Shown here: positions 26,357-35,340 of the stretch, one piece after another
Layout: each line of letters opens with the position of its first letter
How positions within the stretch are numbered: position 1 is the stretch's first letter
Assembly (NCBI RefSeq): GCF_014206945.1
Contig: NZ_JACHON010000001.1
Span: forward strand, 369,529 to 433,528
Reading direction: 5' to 3'
Source of the DNA: Gracilibacillus halotolerans
Lineage (GTDB): Bacteria; Bacillota; Bacilli; Bacillales; Amphibacillaceae
DNA length: 64,000 nucleotides
The notes under the pieces: generated by a model
Databases searched by the model: none
Told to the model about the DNA's origin: nothing
The model's input: only the letters and a program-made list of their open reading frames with translations
Program-made: the position numbers and the translations under genes

Positions 26357-26384
26357 AAAACAGCCGTCAATAGACGACTGTTTT
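26357..26384 (-). terminator. terminator after cotD
   Basis: AAAACAGCCGTC pairs with GACGACTGTTTT around a 4-nt loop with one mismatch; A and T runs flank both sides. It lies 25-52 bp after the cotD stop codon. Confidence 0.75.
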
Positions 26385-26408
26385 ATGGTTCTTATTCGAA
26401 TTTTTTGT

Positions 26409-26759
26409 TTAGAAAAATCCACCTTGATTAAATCCGCCAGGCCCGCCTTGATTAAATGGTCCAGGACCTGGGCCAGGTCCACCCGTGTTAAAAAATCCGC
26501 CTTGATTAAAAGCTCCTCCCCCACCTGGTGGGAAAGTATTTCCGCCAAATACGTTGACTTGACTAACTGTATTTTGTTGTGAATTCGTGTGCGGATAGAA
26601 ATGCTTGTTTTTAATAATGTGATTATTTACATGGTTTGTGTGGGATGGATGAACATGATTTACAACACTCTCACTACAAGATTGCGTTTGATTACACTTA
26701 GTTGGATATACGATTGTCTTTTCTCCACAAGGTCGGCAACATGGTCTTCTAAAACTCAT
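26409..26759 (-). CDS. cotD: inner spore coat protein D
   Basis: A 116-residue protein of the CotD family. The N-terminus is Cys/Arg-rich (RRPCCRPCGEKTIVYPTKC), then comes a His/Asn-rich block (VNHVHPSHTNHVNNHIIKNK, HFYPHTNSQ) and a Gly/Pro/Phe-rich repeat tail (GGPGPGPGPFNQGG). The tail is internally repetitive (FNQGGFF and FNQGGPGG units). It should be made in the mother cell late in sporulation under sigma-K, from knowledge of the family. GAGGTGAG precedes ATG 26759. Confidence 0.92.
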   Translation of the reverse strand: MSFRRPCCRPCGEKTIVYPTKCNQTQSCSESVVNHVHPSHTNHVNNHIIKNKHFYPHTNSQQNTVSQVNVFGGNTFPPGGGGAFNQGGFFNTGGPGPGPGPFNQGGPGGFNQGGFF

Positions 26760-26851
26760 TTAAACTCACCTCTCTATTCATTTTCTATATTAAGATATGT
26801 TCGTTCAGTGAGTTTGTCTGAGGCAATGACCTAGTTCTTGCAATTTTATTG

Positions 26852-27256
<405 letters not shown>

Positions 27257-27628
27257 CTATTCAGCCTCACTTTTTAATTTATTCATATCCTTTAACAATT
27301 GCTCCAAAACATATTTTATTGATGTATGAAGGTTCATATACCTCCGTAATCGAGCATCAATATAGTAGCTGTGTAAGATTACTAATCGCAAATTCTCTAA
27401 TGTAGAGTCAATTTGTTGAGGATGAACAGATACCTCTCTATTTTTTACGAATTCCATTGATTCCTTTCCCCACTGTTCAATTTGTTCAAAGGGTTTTTCC
27501 GTCTCTTTTTTAACATATTCAAAAAAGTCCATGTCTCTTCTATTCTCTGGCTTTTCATTATTTTCATACCGGTTTTTACAATCTTCTATGAGTGTAAGCA
27601 AAGTAATGGTTAGCTCTTTCAGTTTCAG
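27257..27628 (-). CDS. yppE: YppE family (DUF1798) protein, probably starting at CTG
   Basis: A small all-helical protein (123 residues) of the YppE family; FFEYVKKETEKPFEQIEQWG and VHPQQIDSTLENLRLVILHS match B. subtilis YppE. No ATG, GTG or TTG in frame has a ribosome site: the TTG at 27601 lacks one. AAGGAGG stands seven bases before CTG 27628, and starting there restores the N-terminal helix (KLKELTITLLTLIEDCKNRY) to the length seen in B. subtilis. The function is unknown. Confidence 0.75.
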   Translation of the reverse strand: MKLKELTITLLTLIEDCKNRYENNEKPENRRDMDFFEYVKKETEKPFEQIEQWGKESMEFVKNREVSVHPQQIDSTLENLRLVILHSYYIDARLRRYMNLHTSIKYVLEQLLKDMNKLKSEAE

Positions 27629-27700
27629 TGTAAGTCCTCCTTCTTAGCTCTTTATACTATTAATGTATCACTTTGCTCAATATTTTTCGAATAGGAATGA

Positions 27701-27856
27701 TTAAGATATATCTTCTTTCAGCGTAACATGGTTTACTTGCCATTTATTATCGATCTGCATGTCGGCGTGTCGGAAATTCCAACGAACCTCCATTTCATCC
27801 ACTATATTCATTAAATTTTGTAATTTGCTTTCTAATTCTTTTTTAGTAACGGTCAT
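27701..27856 (-). CDS. small hypothetical protein
   Basis: A 51-residue hydrophilic protein (MTVTKKELESKLQNLMNIVD at the start, EVRWNFRHADM in the middle) with an excellent GGAGGG ribosome site eight bases before ATG 27856. I do not recognise the family. The same frame is open for 41 codons upstream and would add a hydrophobic segment (KNIGFFVALFLVLSVMKDL), but no ribosome site supports a start there. It lies between yppE and the divergent sspM gene, a region rich in small sporulation genes in Bacillus. Confidence 0.6.
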   Translation of the reverse strand: MTVTKKELESKLQNLMNIVDEMEVRWNFRHADMQIDNKWQVNHVTLKEDIS

Positions 27857-28029
27857 AATAAATCCCTCCAATTTTACTACTACTTCTCTTATTCCTTTTT
27901 TTATCGTTAAATCCTTCATGACTGACAAAACTAGAAACAGGGCGACAAAGAATCCTATATTTTTCATGTAAGAGTGCATGATATTAACAATGTGTGAAAT
28001 ACTGTTTTTAAGAGGAGGGTTGATTAATC

Positions 28030-28149
28030 ATGTCAAAGGATATGTCAAAAGAACAACGTAAACAAAAAAATCATAATAAAAGAGAAGATGAATCCATTCC
28101 CACACAAAATGATAAAAAATTAAAAGGCCCAAATAAACCATCTGTATAA
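28030..28149 (+). CDS. sspM: minor small acid-soluble spore protein SspM
   Basis: A 39-residue, very hydrophilic protein, too short for most ORF filters. GAGGAGGG lies 11 bases before ATG 28030. The C-terminal DKKLKGPNKPSV matches the end of B. subtilis SspM (DKKLGGPNRPST), and the Lys/Gln-rich front is compatible. The setting beside yppE, cdd and recU fits. It would be made in the forespore (sigma-G in the family). A clean terminator follows. Confidence 0.85.
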   Translation: MSKDMSKEQRKQKNHNKREDESIPTQNDKKLKGPNKPSV

Positions 28150-28161
28150 CTATCTTTCATT

Positions 28162-28194
28162 AGGTCGTTGATGCGTATATTGCATGAACGACCT
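28162..28194 (+). terminator. terminator after sspM
   Basis: AGGTCGTTGATGC (28162-28174) pairs with GCATGAACGACCT (28182-28194) with one mismatch around a 7-nt loop, followed by TTTCTTATTAATAA. It is 13 bp after the sspM stop codon. Confidence 0.8.
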
Positions 28195-28380
28195 TTCTTA
28201 TTAATAAGCATTATGTGTATGAATCTTAGAAAATATGTAAATAATGAAAAGACCGACAGAAAAATCAAGATGATATTCGAATATTAGACTATAGTTTGTC
28301 TTCTTGTGGTATAACAGTTAGTGACTACTCTTGCACTTCCGTTTATTAATAAACAAGAGGCTAGGCTATTTATTACTTGC

Positions 28381-28418
28381 ACCTGCGCCTTCGGCTTGGT
28401 ACTAGCTAAGTTTTCTTT
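28381..28418 (+). repeat. 38-bp direct repeat, copy 1
   Basis: The copy starts ACCTGCGCCTTCGGCTTGG and ends in GCTAAGTTTTCTTT. It differs from copy 2 at a single position. It contains GCC-TTC-GGC, a small hairpin, and is clearly more GC-rich than its surroundings. Confidence 0.85.
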
Positions 28419-28507
28419 TCACTTTGGTCCAAATCAATTTCTTGCGAGATGATTGATCGACGAAGATGAAATTTTATGTTCAAAGTATAAGGGCAACTAA
28501 AGCTATT

Positions 28508-28545
28508 ACCTGCGCCTTCGGCTTGATACTAGCTAAGTTTTCTTT
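28508..28545 (+). repeat. 38-bp direct repeat, copy 2
   Basis: Identical to copy 1 except for one G-to-A change, and 127 bp further on. Flanking bases here extend the potential for a longer imperfect hairpin: AACTAAAGCTA (28493-28505) can pair with TAGCTAAGTT (28529-28540). Confidence 0.85.
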
Positions 28546-28637
28546 ATTGAACTTATTGGTGAGGTGACGTATGATAAACCTAGCATTTCACTATATAATT
28601 CTCATGCATCAATGGTGAAATAATTGGAGGTAATATC

Positions 28638-29228
28638 ATGCGCTATCCAAACGGTAGGCAAAAGAGGAGTAGTCTGACTCAAAGCAATCGAAAGGCACCA
28701 ATTCGTTATGGTAACCGTGGTATGACATTAGAGGAAGATATTAATGAGACAAATGATTTTTATTTAGCTACGAATAAAGCAGTCATCCACAAAAAACCGA
28801 CACCTGTACAAATTGTGAAGGTCGACTATCCTAGTAGAAGTGCTGCAGTCATAAAAGAAGCCTATTTTAAGCAGCCGTCGACGACAGACTATAATGGAGT
28901 TTATAATGGAAAATATATTGACTTTGAAGCAAAAGAAACATCAAATAAAACTTCCTTTCCACTGAATAATATACACGAACACCAAATTTACCATATGAAA
29001 CAAGTGACTGCACAACAAGGACTAAGTTTTTTAATCATTCGTTTTACCTATCATAACGAAACATACTTTTTTCCTGCTGAACGCTTATTTTTTCATTGGC
29101 AACAGAAGGAAAACGGTGGAAGAAAATCAATAAGCTATGAAAATGTGAAAGAAGAAGGCATTTTAATACCGATTCAATATCAAGCAAGGGTGGATTATTT
29201 ATCCGCAATGAATCAGTATTTTGTCTAG
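28638..29228 (+). CDS. recU: Holliday junction resolvase RecU
   Basis: A 196-residue structure-specific nuclease that resolves Holliday junctions in recombination and chromosome segregation in Firmicutes. The N-terminal [20 protein letters not shown] and the catalytic core [20 protein letters not shown] (D, E and K of the PD-(D/E)xK site) are intact. TTGGAGG precedes ATG 28638. It is followed after 15 bp by ponA, the conserved recU-ponA operon of Bacillus. Confidence 0.97.
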   Translation: MRYPNGRQKRSSLTQSNRKAPIRYGNRGMTLEEDINETNDFYLATNKAVIHKKPTPVQIVKVDYPSRSAAVIKEAYFKQPSTTDYNGVYNGKYIDFEAKETSNKTSFPLNNIHEHQIYHMKQVTAQQGLSFLIIRFTYHNETYFFPAERLFFHWQQKENGGRKSISYENVKEEGILIPIQYQARVDYLSAMNQYFV

Positions 29229-29243
29229 AACGGAGGAATGATG

Positions 29244-32009
29244 ATGGCGAACGAACAATCATCAAGAAAAGCAAGAAGAAAACAGGCACAAAAGCAAAAA
29301 AGTAAAAATAAACCTTTATGGAAACGTATTTTCCGGATCGCACTTATAGCCATTTTACTTATAGGTCTTGGTGTTGGATCCGTATTTGGATATTATGTTG
29401 TGACAGCTCCAGACCTAGATGAAGAATTATTAGCAGATCCTGCTTCTACTAAATTACTAGATATAAATGGAGATATTTTTGCTGATCTAGGGGTAGAAAA
29501 ACGTTCCAAAATTAGCTACAACGATATTCCGGATATATTAGAAGATGCAATATTAGCTACAGAAGATGTGCGATTTTTTAACCATATAGGAATTGATTTC
29601 CGACGAATTGGTGCTGCTGTGTTAGCGAACTTCAGTGATGGATTTGGTTCTCAAGGTGCTAGTACGATAACACAACAAGTAGTAAAAGGCTCCTTCTTAT
29701 CCGACGATAAAACGATGAAGCGTAAAGTACAAGAACAATGGTTATCATTAAAACTCGAACAAAAGTATTCTAAAGAAGAAATTTTTGAAATGTATGTAAA
29801 CAAGATTTACTATGGCGCAGGTGCTTATGGTGCCGCAACAGCAGCTGAAGTTTACTTTGGTAAAACAGATTTAAATGATTTGACATTACCAGAGGCAGCC
29901 TTGCTCGCAGGTTTACCTCAGCGTCCAAGTGCATATGATCCATTCGTTAATCCCGATTTAGCTAAGGAAAGAATGGAAACCGTACTAAATTTAATGGTCA
30001 GACATAATAAAATTTCACAAGCAGAAGCGGATGAAGCTTTAGAGGTTGATGTTACTTCCCTCTTAACAACAAAGCGAAAAGATTATGTGAAGTATGAAGG
30101 CTTTATCCAACAAGTAGAGGAAGAAATAGAAGAAAAAACAGGTTTAAATATATATGAAGACAGTTTGAAAATTCATACAACGATAGACCCTAAAGCACAA
30201 GAACATGTCGAATTCCTATTGAGTGATGATGAGAGTAATCCGATTAATTACAGTAGTGATCCGGAAATGCAAGTTGGATTAACGGTTGTAGATACGCAAA
30301 CAGGTGCCATTCGTGCGGTTGGACCAGGACGAAATAGAGACTCCAATGGATGGAACTACGCGATACATGGGGATGGCAGACAGCCAGGTTCCACCATTAA
30401 GCCTCTAACTGTTTATGGTCCTGCAGTAGAACATATGAAAATGTCTACGTATCATCAGTTGTTAGATGATAAGCCATATCCTATTAAAGGTACAGACGAT
30501 GTTATAAGAAACGCAGGCCGAAACTATAGTGGTTGGGTAACTGCTCGTGAAGCTCTTACCCGTTCCCTAAATGTGCCGACGGTAAAACTTATGGAGGAAG
30601 TTGGTTATGAGAACGCTAAAGAATTTGCGAAAGGTCTTGGACTCTCCTTCCATGAAGATTCATTAACAATTGGAGATGCAATCGGTGGTACAGCGTCCAC
30701 TGCTACACCGTTAGAAATGGCTGGTGCATATGCAGCATTTGGAAATGGTGGAGTATATCACGAACCATATGCGGTTACTAAAATAGAATATCCTAATGGA
30801 AAAGTGGAAGAATTTAAATCAAAAGCAGAAATAGCTATGGAAGATTATACAGCTTATATGGTAACAGATATGTTAAAATCTGTAGTCCAAAGTGGTACGG
30901 GTAAAAGTGCGAATATAAGTGGATTACCTATGGCAGGAAAGACCGGTACAACAAATCTTGATGAAAAACTTGGTGGTGGGAATCCGGATGTATGGTTTGT
31001 TGGTTACACAACCAACTATACAATCTCTGTATGGACTGGCCACGATAAAGCAACAGAAGTGTTGGATAAGGATGTAAAAGGCATAGCCAGACAATTATAT
31101 CGAGAAACAATGACATATATTTCCGAAGGCGTAGAAACAAAGGATTTTGAAAAACCTAGTTCTGTTGTCGAAGTGAAGGTGGAAAAAGGAACCAATCCTC
31201 CTAAGCTTCCAAGTGACTATACTCCTTCCTCTAACATTATTACAGAGCTATTTGTTAAAGGTACAGAACCAAGTAAAGTATCTGAAACGTTTGATGAGTT
31301 GGAGGCTGTTACTAATCTATCAGCGACATATAATGAAGATTCGGAAAGTATAGATGTAACATGGGATCATGACAATGAGGATGCTGAATTTAAAGTTTCC
31401 GTTGGTACATCTCAAGATAATTTACGAGAACTAACGACGACAGATTCAACTAATGTGACAATTGAAAGTGTCGAAAAAGGATCTAGTTACTTTATCCAAG
31501 TTATCGCCTTTACAGAAGAATTAGAAAGTGAACCTGCGTCAACTTCGGTGGAAATTGAATCAGATCAACCAGATAGTCTAGAAGCGGTAACTCAATTAAG
31601 TCAAGAACTAAATCCAAATGCCTTAAAGGCACTTGTCAGCTGGCAATATTCTAGTGAGTATCCAGTAGAATTTGAAGTGAGCGTCCAAATGGATGGTTCA
31701 ACAATTGAGAATCTCACAACAAATAAAAATCAACTGAATTTAACACAATTACAACCGGAGAAAACGTACACTGTCACTGTTACACCGGTACTGAAAGAAC
31801 CATCATTGAGAGGTCCTTCAAATTCAGTCCAGATCTCAACACATGGCTTATCAAAAGAGGAAGAAAATAATCAGGCGCCACCACCAGAAGATAACGAAGA
31901 AGATCCGGATGAAGCTGAAGAAAATGAACAGAATGAGGAAGAAAATAACCAAAATAACCAGAATAACGGAAACAATGCTTCACAAGAACAAGATGAACAA
32001 GAAGAGTAA
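29244..32009 (+). CDS. ponA: class A penicillin-binding protein 1
   Basis: A bifunctional peptidoglycan synthase of 921 residues. A basic cytoplasmic tail is followed by a membrane anchor (about 30-52), a GT51 glycosyltransferase domain (EDVRFFNHIGIDF and GASTITQQVVKG), and a transpeptidase domain with SxxK in PGSTIKP (about 383), SLNVP (about 440) and KTGTT (about 565). Two fibronectin-III-like domains (about 685-865) and a very acidic, Asn-rich tail complete it. The third of three consecutive ATG codons fits GGAGGA best. GpsB, encoded nearby, is a known partner of this protein in B. subtilis. Confidence 0.96.
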   Translation: MANEQSSRKARRKQAQKQKSKNKPLWKRIFRIALIAILLIGLGVGSVFGYYVVTAPDLDEELLADPASTKLLDINGDIFADLGVEKRSKISYNDIPDILEDAILATEDVRFFNHIGIDFRRIGAAVLANFSDGFGSQGASTITQQVVKGSFLSDDKTMKRKVQEQWLSLKLEQKYSKEEIFEMYVNKIYYGAGAYGAATAAEVYFGKTDLNDLTLPEAALLAGLPQRPSAYDPFVNPDLAKERMETVLNLMVRHNKISQAEADEALEVDVTSLLTTKRKDYVKYEGFIQQVEEEIEEKTGLNIYEDSLKIHTTIDPKAQEHVEFLLSDDESNPINYSSDPEMQVGLTVVDTQTGAIRAVGPGRNRDSNGWNYAIHGDGRQPGSTIKPLTVYGPAVEHMKMSTYHQLLDDKPYPIKGTDDVIRNAGRNYSGWVTAREALTRSLNVPTVKLMEEVGYENAKEFAKGLGLSFHEDSLTIGDAIGGTASTATPLEMAGAYAAFGNGGVYHEPYAVTKIEYPNGKVEEFKSKAEIAMEDYTAYMVTDMLKSVVQSGTGKSANISGLPMAGKTGTTNLDEKLGGGNPDVWFVGYTTNYTISVWTGHDKATEVLDKDVKGIARQLYRETMTYISEGVETKDFEKPSSVVEVKVEKGTNPPKLPSDYTPSSNIITELFVKGTEPSKVSETFDELEAVTNLSATYNEDSESIDVTWDHDNEDAEFKVSVGTSQDNLRELTTTDSTNVTIESVEKGSSYFIQVIAFTEELESEPASTSVEIESDQPDSLEAVTQLSQELNPNALKALVSWQYSSEYPVEFEVSVQMDGSTIENLTTNKNQLNLTQLQPEKTYTVTVTPVLKEPSLRGPSNSVQISTHGLSKEEENNQAPPPEDNEEDPDEAEENEQNEEENNQNNQNNGNNASQEQDEQEE

Positions 32010-32021
32010 TTAATACCCATT

Positions 32022-32067
32022 AAAAAGACTGCTTATTCCTTTATATAAATGGAATAGCAGTCTTTTT
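32022..32067. terminator. bidirectional terminator between ponA and nth
   Basis: A 17-bp stem with one bulged base (32022-32039 with 32051-32067), with A-runs on the left and T-runs on the right, lies between the convergent stop codons. Confidence 0.88.
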
Positions 32068-32072
32068 TTCTA

Positions 32073-32729
32073 CTATGCTCGTGCTTTTGCTTTCATTCTT
32101 TTTTGGCCTTCACGACAAATATCTAACAGTGGACATACTTCACATTCAGGGCTTCTAGCCTTACAGTGATACCTTCCAAAGAAAATCAGCCGATGATGAG
32201 TTTGACTCCATTCATCTCGAGGGATCTTCTTCATTAACGTCTTTTCCACTTCCAGTACACTATCTTTCCAACGACAAATACCTAACCTTTTTGATACACG
32301 TTCTACATGGGTATCAACAGCTATAGCTGGCTCTCCGAAAGCTACAGACGCTACAACATTTGCTGTTTTTCTGCCAACACCAGCTAATTTTTCTAATTCT
32401 GCCTTAGTGGAGGGTACTTCCCCGCCATATTGCTCAATTAAAGTTTCGCATAATTTTCTAATGTTTTTTGATTTATTACGATATAAACCGATAGACTTAA
32501 TATCATTTTGTAATTCTTCGAGCGGTACATTTAAATAGTCTTCCGGATTCTTATATTTTTGGAATAAATCCTTCGTCACCTTGTTCACTAATGCATCTGT
32601 ACACTGAGCAGATAAAACAACTGCAATTAATAATTCAAACGGATTTTCATGTGTTAATTCACAATGTGCATCAGGATACATTTTTCCTATTTCGTCTAAA
32701 GCAAATCGAATATCCTTCTTTGTAAGCAT
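32073..32729 (-). CDS. nth: endonuclease III (DNA glycosylase/AP lyase)
   Basis: A 218-residue base-excision repair enzyme for oxidised pyrimidines. The helix-hairpin-helix LAGVGRKTANVVAS contains the catalytic lysine environment, VDTHVERVSKRLG carries the catalytic aspartate, and four C-terminal cysteines (C-x6-C-x2-C-x5-C in CKARSPECEVCPLLDIC) hold a [4Fe-4S] cluster. It follows dnaD by 10 bp. The B. subtilis gene ypoC, normally between nth and ponA, is absent. Confidence 0.96.
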   Translation of the reverse strand: MLTKKDIRFALDEIGKMYPDAHCELTHENPFELLIAVVLSAQCTDALVNKVTKDLFQKYKNPEDYLNVPLEELQNDIKSIGLYRNKSKNIRKLCETLIEQYGGEVPSTKAELEKLAGVGRKTANVVASVAFGEPAIAVDTHVERVSKRLGICRWKDSVLEVEKTLMKKIPRDEWSQTHHRLIFFGRYHCKARSPECEVCPLLDICREGQKRMKAKARA

Positions 32730-32739
32730 TCCTATTCCC

Positions 32740-33414
32740 CTATTCTTCTAACCAATTATAGTATAAGGATTTATCATATGAGTTCTGCTTGTTTGCTGGC
32801 TTATTCTCGACTTTATGAAATCCTCTACTCGTTTCCTTTGCTTGTTCTTCTGTTTTTATTCCCTTTCTTCTCCACTCACTTAAAATTCGATCAATATACT
32901 TAAAATTTAATTTACTCATTAGCACTGCTTCTCTTAGTGCGGCTAATATGATAGCAACATCATTTTGATCTTCATCTATCCACTGGTTGATAAGTTCGAT
33001 TTCAAAAGGAGATAATGGACGACCGAATTCCGTTTCAAAACGTTGAAATAACTCCCCGAAGTCCTGTTTAATCTCTTTTGCTTCATCTTTTGGTTCGTTT
33101 AAAAGCTTATTCCATAAAGGTTCTAGTGAATAGATCTCCTTTCGAATTCCCCTATCCTCTTCATCAATAATCTCTAGATAGCCATGTTGTATTAATGTCT
33201 GCAAAATCATGGAGCATTCATCTTTCGACATGGTTACATGGTTTGCCAGTTCTTCCGGTGTAGGAAAATACACGTCGGAATACTTAGCAACTTGGATCTG
33301 CAACAGAATAGCTAGTTGTTGTTCATTTAAACCAATCTTTTTATAATCTGTTAGTAGTTTTTTGGGAAGATTAATCATATTAGCTAATAGCGTGTCTAGT
33401 TTTATTTCAGTCAT
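32740..33414 (-). CDS. dnaD: DNA replication initiation protein DnaD
   Basis: A 224-residue primosomal protein of low-GC Gram-positives. It has an N-terminal winged-helix oligomerisation domain (about 1-110, with TPEELANHVTMSKDECSMIL) and a C-terminal DnaB2-type domain (about 125-200) with the YxxxIxxxW-like segment FKYIDRILSEWRRKGI. It helps DnaA and DnaB load the helicase. AAGGTGG precedes ATG 33414. It heads the dnaD-nth operon. Confidence 0.94.
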   Translation of the reverse strand: MTEIKLDTLLANMINLPKKLLTDYKKIGLNEQQLAILLQIQVAKYSDVYFPTPEELANHVTMSKDECSMILQTLIQHGYLEIIDEEDRGIRKEIYSLEPLWNKLLNEPKDEAKEIKQDFGELFQRFETEFGRPLSPFEIELINQWIDEDQNDVAIILAALREAVLMSKLNFKYIDRILSEWRRKGIKTEEQAKETSRGFHKVENKPANKQNSYDKSLYYNWLEE

Positions 33415-33547
33415 TTTACTGCCACCTTATTACATACATTTTATTTAAACGTATTTTCGGTTGAATAAGACAAAAATCGACATTTCTTCTCGACTGTCCA
33501 TTTTATTAATCAATTTACGTACAATTAACGAGAGTTTAAGCAAAAAG

Positions 33548-33589
33548 AGGACTGCCTAAAAAAGTTTGGCAACAATTTTGGACAGCCCT
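33548..33589 (-). terminator. terminator after aspB
   Basis: On the minus strand AGGGCTGTCC pairs with GGCAGTCCT, with an inner TTGCCAAA segment, and is followed by CTCTTTTTGC. It lies about 25 bp after the aspB stop codon and separates aspB from dnaD. Confidence 0.65.
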
Positions 33590-33614
33590 GTTTCTCTATA
33601 TAATTTACCAGTGT

Positions 33615-34796
33615 TTATTGGTGAGTTTCTACAAACCGTCTGATTCGTTTTGCTGCTTCCTCTAACTGCTCGATAGAAATTGCATAGGATAATCGAACGT
33701 TATCAGGAGCACCAAATCCTGAGCCAGGCACGAGAGCAACTTTTTCTTCTTCTAGTAAAGCTGCAACCCAATCGTCTACTGAATCAAAGCCATTCATCGT
33801 AGCTGCTTTTTTCACGTTGGGGAATAAATAAAACGCTCCTTTAGGTTTTACACACTCAATTCCAGGTATTGCTGTTATCCAATCATATAGCTTTTCTAAT
33901 CGTTCGCTAAAAGCAACTCTCATTTTTTCTACTTCTTCTTGATTACCAGTATAAGCCGCTTCTGCCGCTACCTGTGCAATAGATGTAGGATTAGATGTTG
34001 AATGGGAAGCAAGATTTGTCATCGCTTTTATGATTGTTTCATTACCAAGTGCGTAACCAATTCTCCAACCAGTCATAGAATGAGATTTTGAGACACCATT
34101 GATAATAACTGTCTGTTCTTTCAACTCATCTGACAGCTGAGCAATGGAATAATGGTCTGTATCTGCATAAATTAACTTTTCATAAATTTCATCTGAGACA
34201 ATAAGGATATTATTCTCTAAGCAAATATCTCCCAAAGCCTTTAATTCTTCTTTTTCATACATTACACCAGTTGGGTTACTTGGTGAGTTAATAATTACCG
34301 CTTTTGTTTTCTCCGTAATAGCAGCTTTTAAGTCTTCTGGTGTTAGCTTAAAATCATTTTCTTCCTTTGCATTTACGATGACTGGGTTACCTTCTGCAAG
34401 TTTGATTTGTTCTGGGTAACTTACCCAAAATGGAGCTGGAACTATTACCTCGTCCCCTTTATCTAATAAAACCTGAAATAACGTATAAAGAGCATGCTTT
34501 GCACCAATAGTTACAATAATTTCTCCCATATCATACGTGAGTCCCTGATCTTGTCTCATTTTCGCTTGAATTGCTTTTTTAAGTTCAAGTGTTCCCCCAG
34601 AAGGAGTATATTTCGTGAATCCATCATACATCGATTTGGAGGCTGCATTTAAAATATGATCTGGTGTATTAAAATCAGGCTCTCCAGCTCCTAGTCCGAT
34701 TACGTCATGACCTGCCTGTTTTAACTCCTTAGCTTTTGCTGTGATCGCCAATGTTGTAGATGGTGTTAAAGTTTGAACTCTCTGTGCTAAATTCAT
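33615..34796 (-). CDS. aspB: aspartate aminotransferase
   Basis: A 393-residue PLP enzyme (class I, subgroup Ib) interconverting aspartate/2-oxoglutarate and oxaloacetate/glutamate. The Schiff-base lysine is in INGVSKSHSMTGWRIGYALG; SPSNPTGVMY and VSDEIYEKL are typical. ATG 34796 begins MNLAQRVQTLTPSTTLAITA as in relatives; a GTG 15 bases upstream is inside the ribosome site. It ends the dinG-ypmA-tseB-aspB run. asnS, which follows aspB in B. subtilis, is not here. Confidence 0.95.
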   Translation of the reverse strand: MNLAQRVQTLTPSTTLAITAKAKELKQAGHDVIGLGAGEPDFNTPDHILNAASKSMYDGFTKYTPSGGTLELKKAIQAKMRQDQGLTYDMGEIIVTIGAKHALYTLFQVLLDKGDEVIVPAPFWVSYPEQIKLAEGNPVIVNAKEENDFKLTPEDLKAAITEKTKAVIINSPSNPTGVMYEKEELKALGDICLENNILIVSDEIYEKLIYADTDHYSIAQLSDELKEQTVIINGVSKSHSMTGWRIGYALGNETIIKAMTNLASHSTSNPTSIAQVAAEAAYTGNQEEVEKMRVAFSERLEKLYDWITAIPGIECVKPKGAFYLFPNVKKAATMNGFDSVDDWVAALLEEEKVALVPGSGFGAPDNVRLSYAISIEQLEEAAKRIRRFVETHQ

Positions 34797-34815
34797 CCTA
34801 ATTATTCTCACCTTT

Positions 34816-35340
34816 CTAATGTTCCAAAGAACGTTTTAACGTAAGTTTATAATGTGACAAATCCTCTAAAAGAATATGTTCCATTACATATTGTTGCTCC
34901 GTATTTTTATAATTTACTTCGAGCACGATATAACCATTATCTACCCCTATCTCATCATGGAGATATTGGCATCCATTACATCTACTCTTCCATTCATCCA
35001 TTGCCTCTTCTCTGCTATGTAACTCATTCGTATGGAATGTATACATCTCCCAATTATCGTCATCCGGAGCAACTATATAATAATAACTTTCTTCACTCTT
35101 TATAGCCTCTATTATATAATACAATTGATCGCCATGATATCTATTAACTTCTATTATATCAGCATTTGGTTCCATTTCTTCAATATAAGCAATTACATCA
35201 TCAAATTGCTCTCCCTTCGAACCCATAACTTCTTGATAAATCGTTATTGCGTAAATAAATAACAAGATAAATACTAGACTAACACTTACGGTTATAAAGA
35301 TTTTTTTATGTTCGGTAAATAGAGAAAATTGCTTTATCAT
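34816..35340 (-). CDS. tseB: TseB/YpmB-like cell-wall protein (DUF5590)
   Basis: A 174-residue membrane-anchored protein: basic N-terminus, one transmembrane segment (about 15-37, ITVSVSLVFILLFIYAITIY) and an extracytoplasmic domain of two related folds (YYIIEAIKSEESYYYIVAPD, then YIVLEVNY). It matches the DUF5590 family; B. subtilis TseB (YpmB) is linked to cell elongation and PBP2A function. ATG 35340 follows GAGGGTGAC. It overlaps the ypmA gene by 35 bp in another frame, suggesting coupled translation. Confidence 0.85.
   Translation of the reverse strand: MIKQFSLFTEHKKIFITVSVSLVFILLFIYAITIYQEVMGSKGEQFDDVIAYIEEMEPNADIIEVNRYHGDQLYYIIEAIKSEESYYYIVAPDDDNWEMYTFHTNELHSREEAMDEWKSRCNGCQYLHDEIGVDNGYIVLEVNYKNTEQQYVMEHILLEDLSHYKLTLKRSLEH

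Larger units (their letters stand above)
28195..28637. other. non-coding region upstream of recU
   Basis: No gene is supported in these 443 bp. The region contains a pair of 38-bp direct repeats (28381-28418 and 28508-28545), described separately, and must include the recU-ponA promoter. I see no convincing -35/-10 pair near recU. GAGGTGACGT ATG at 28561-28573 has a ribosome-site look but opens only a 14-codon frame ([14 protein letters not shown]) that stops before recU. Confidence 0.5.

Noticed and set aside
26318-26548. Minus-strand open frame overlapping the end of cotD
   Set aside because: It is a shifted reading of the Gly/Pro repeat of cotD and crosses its terminator.
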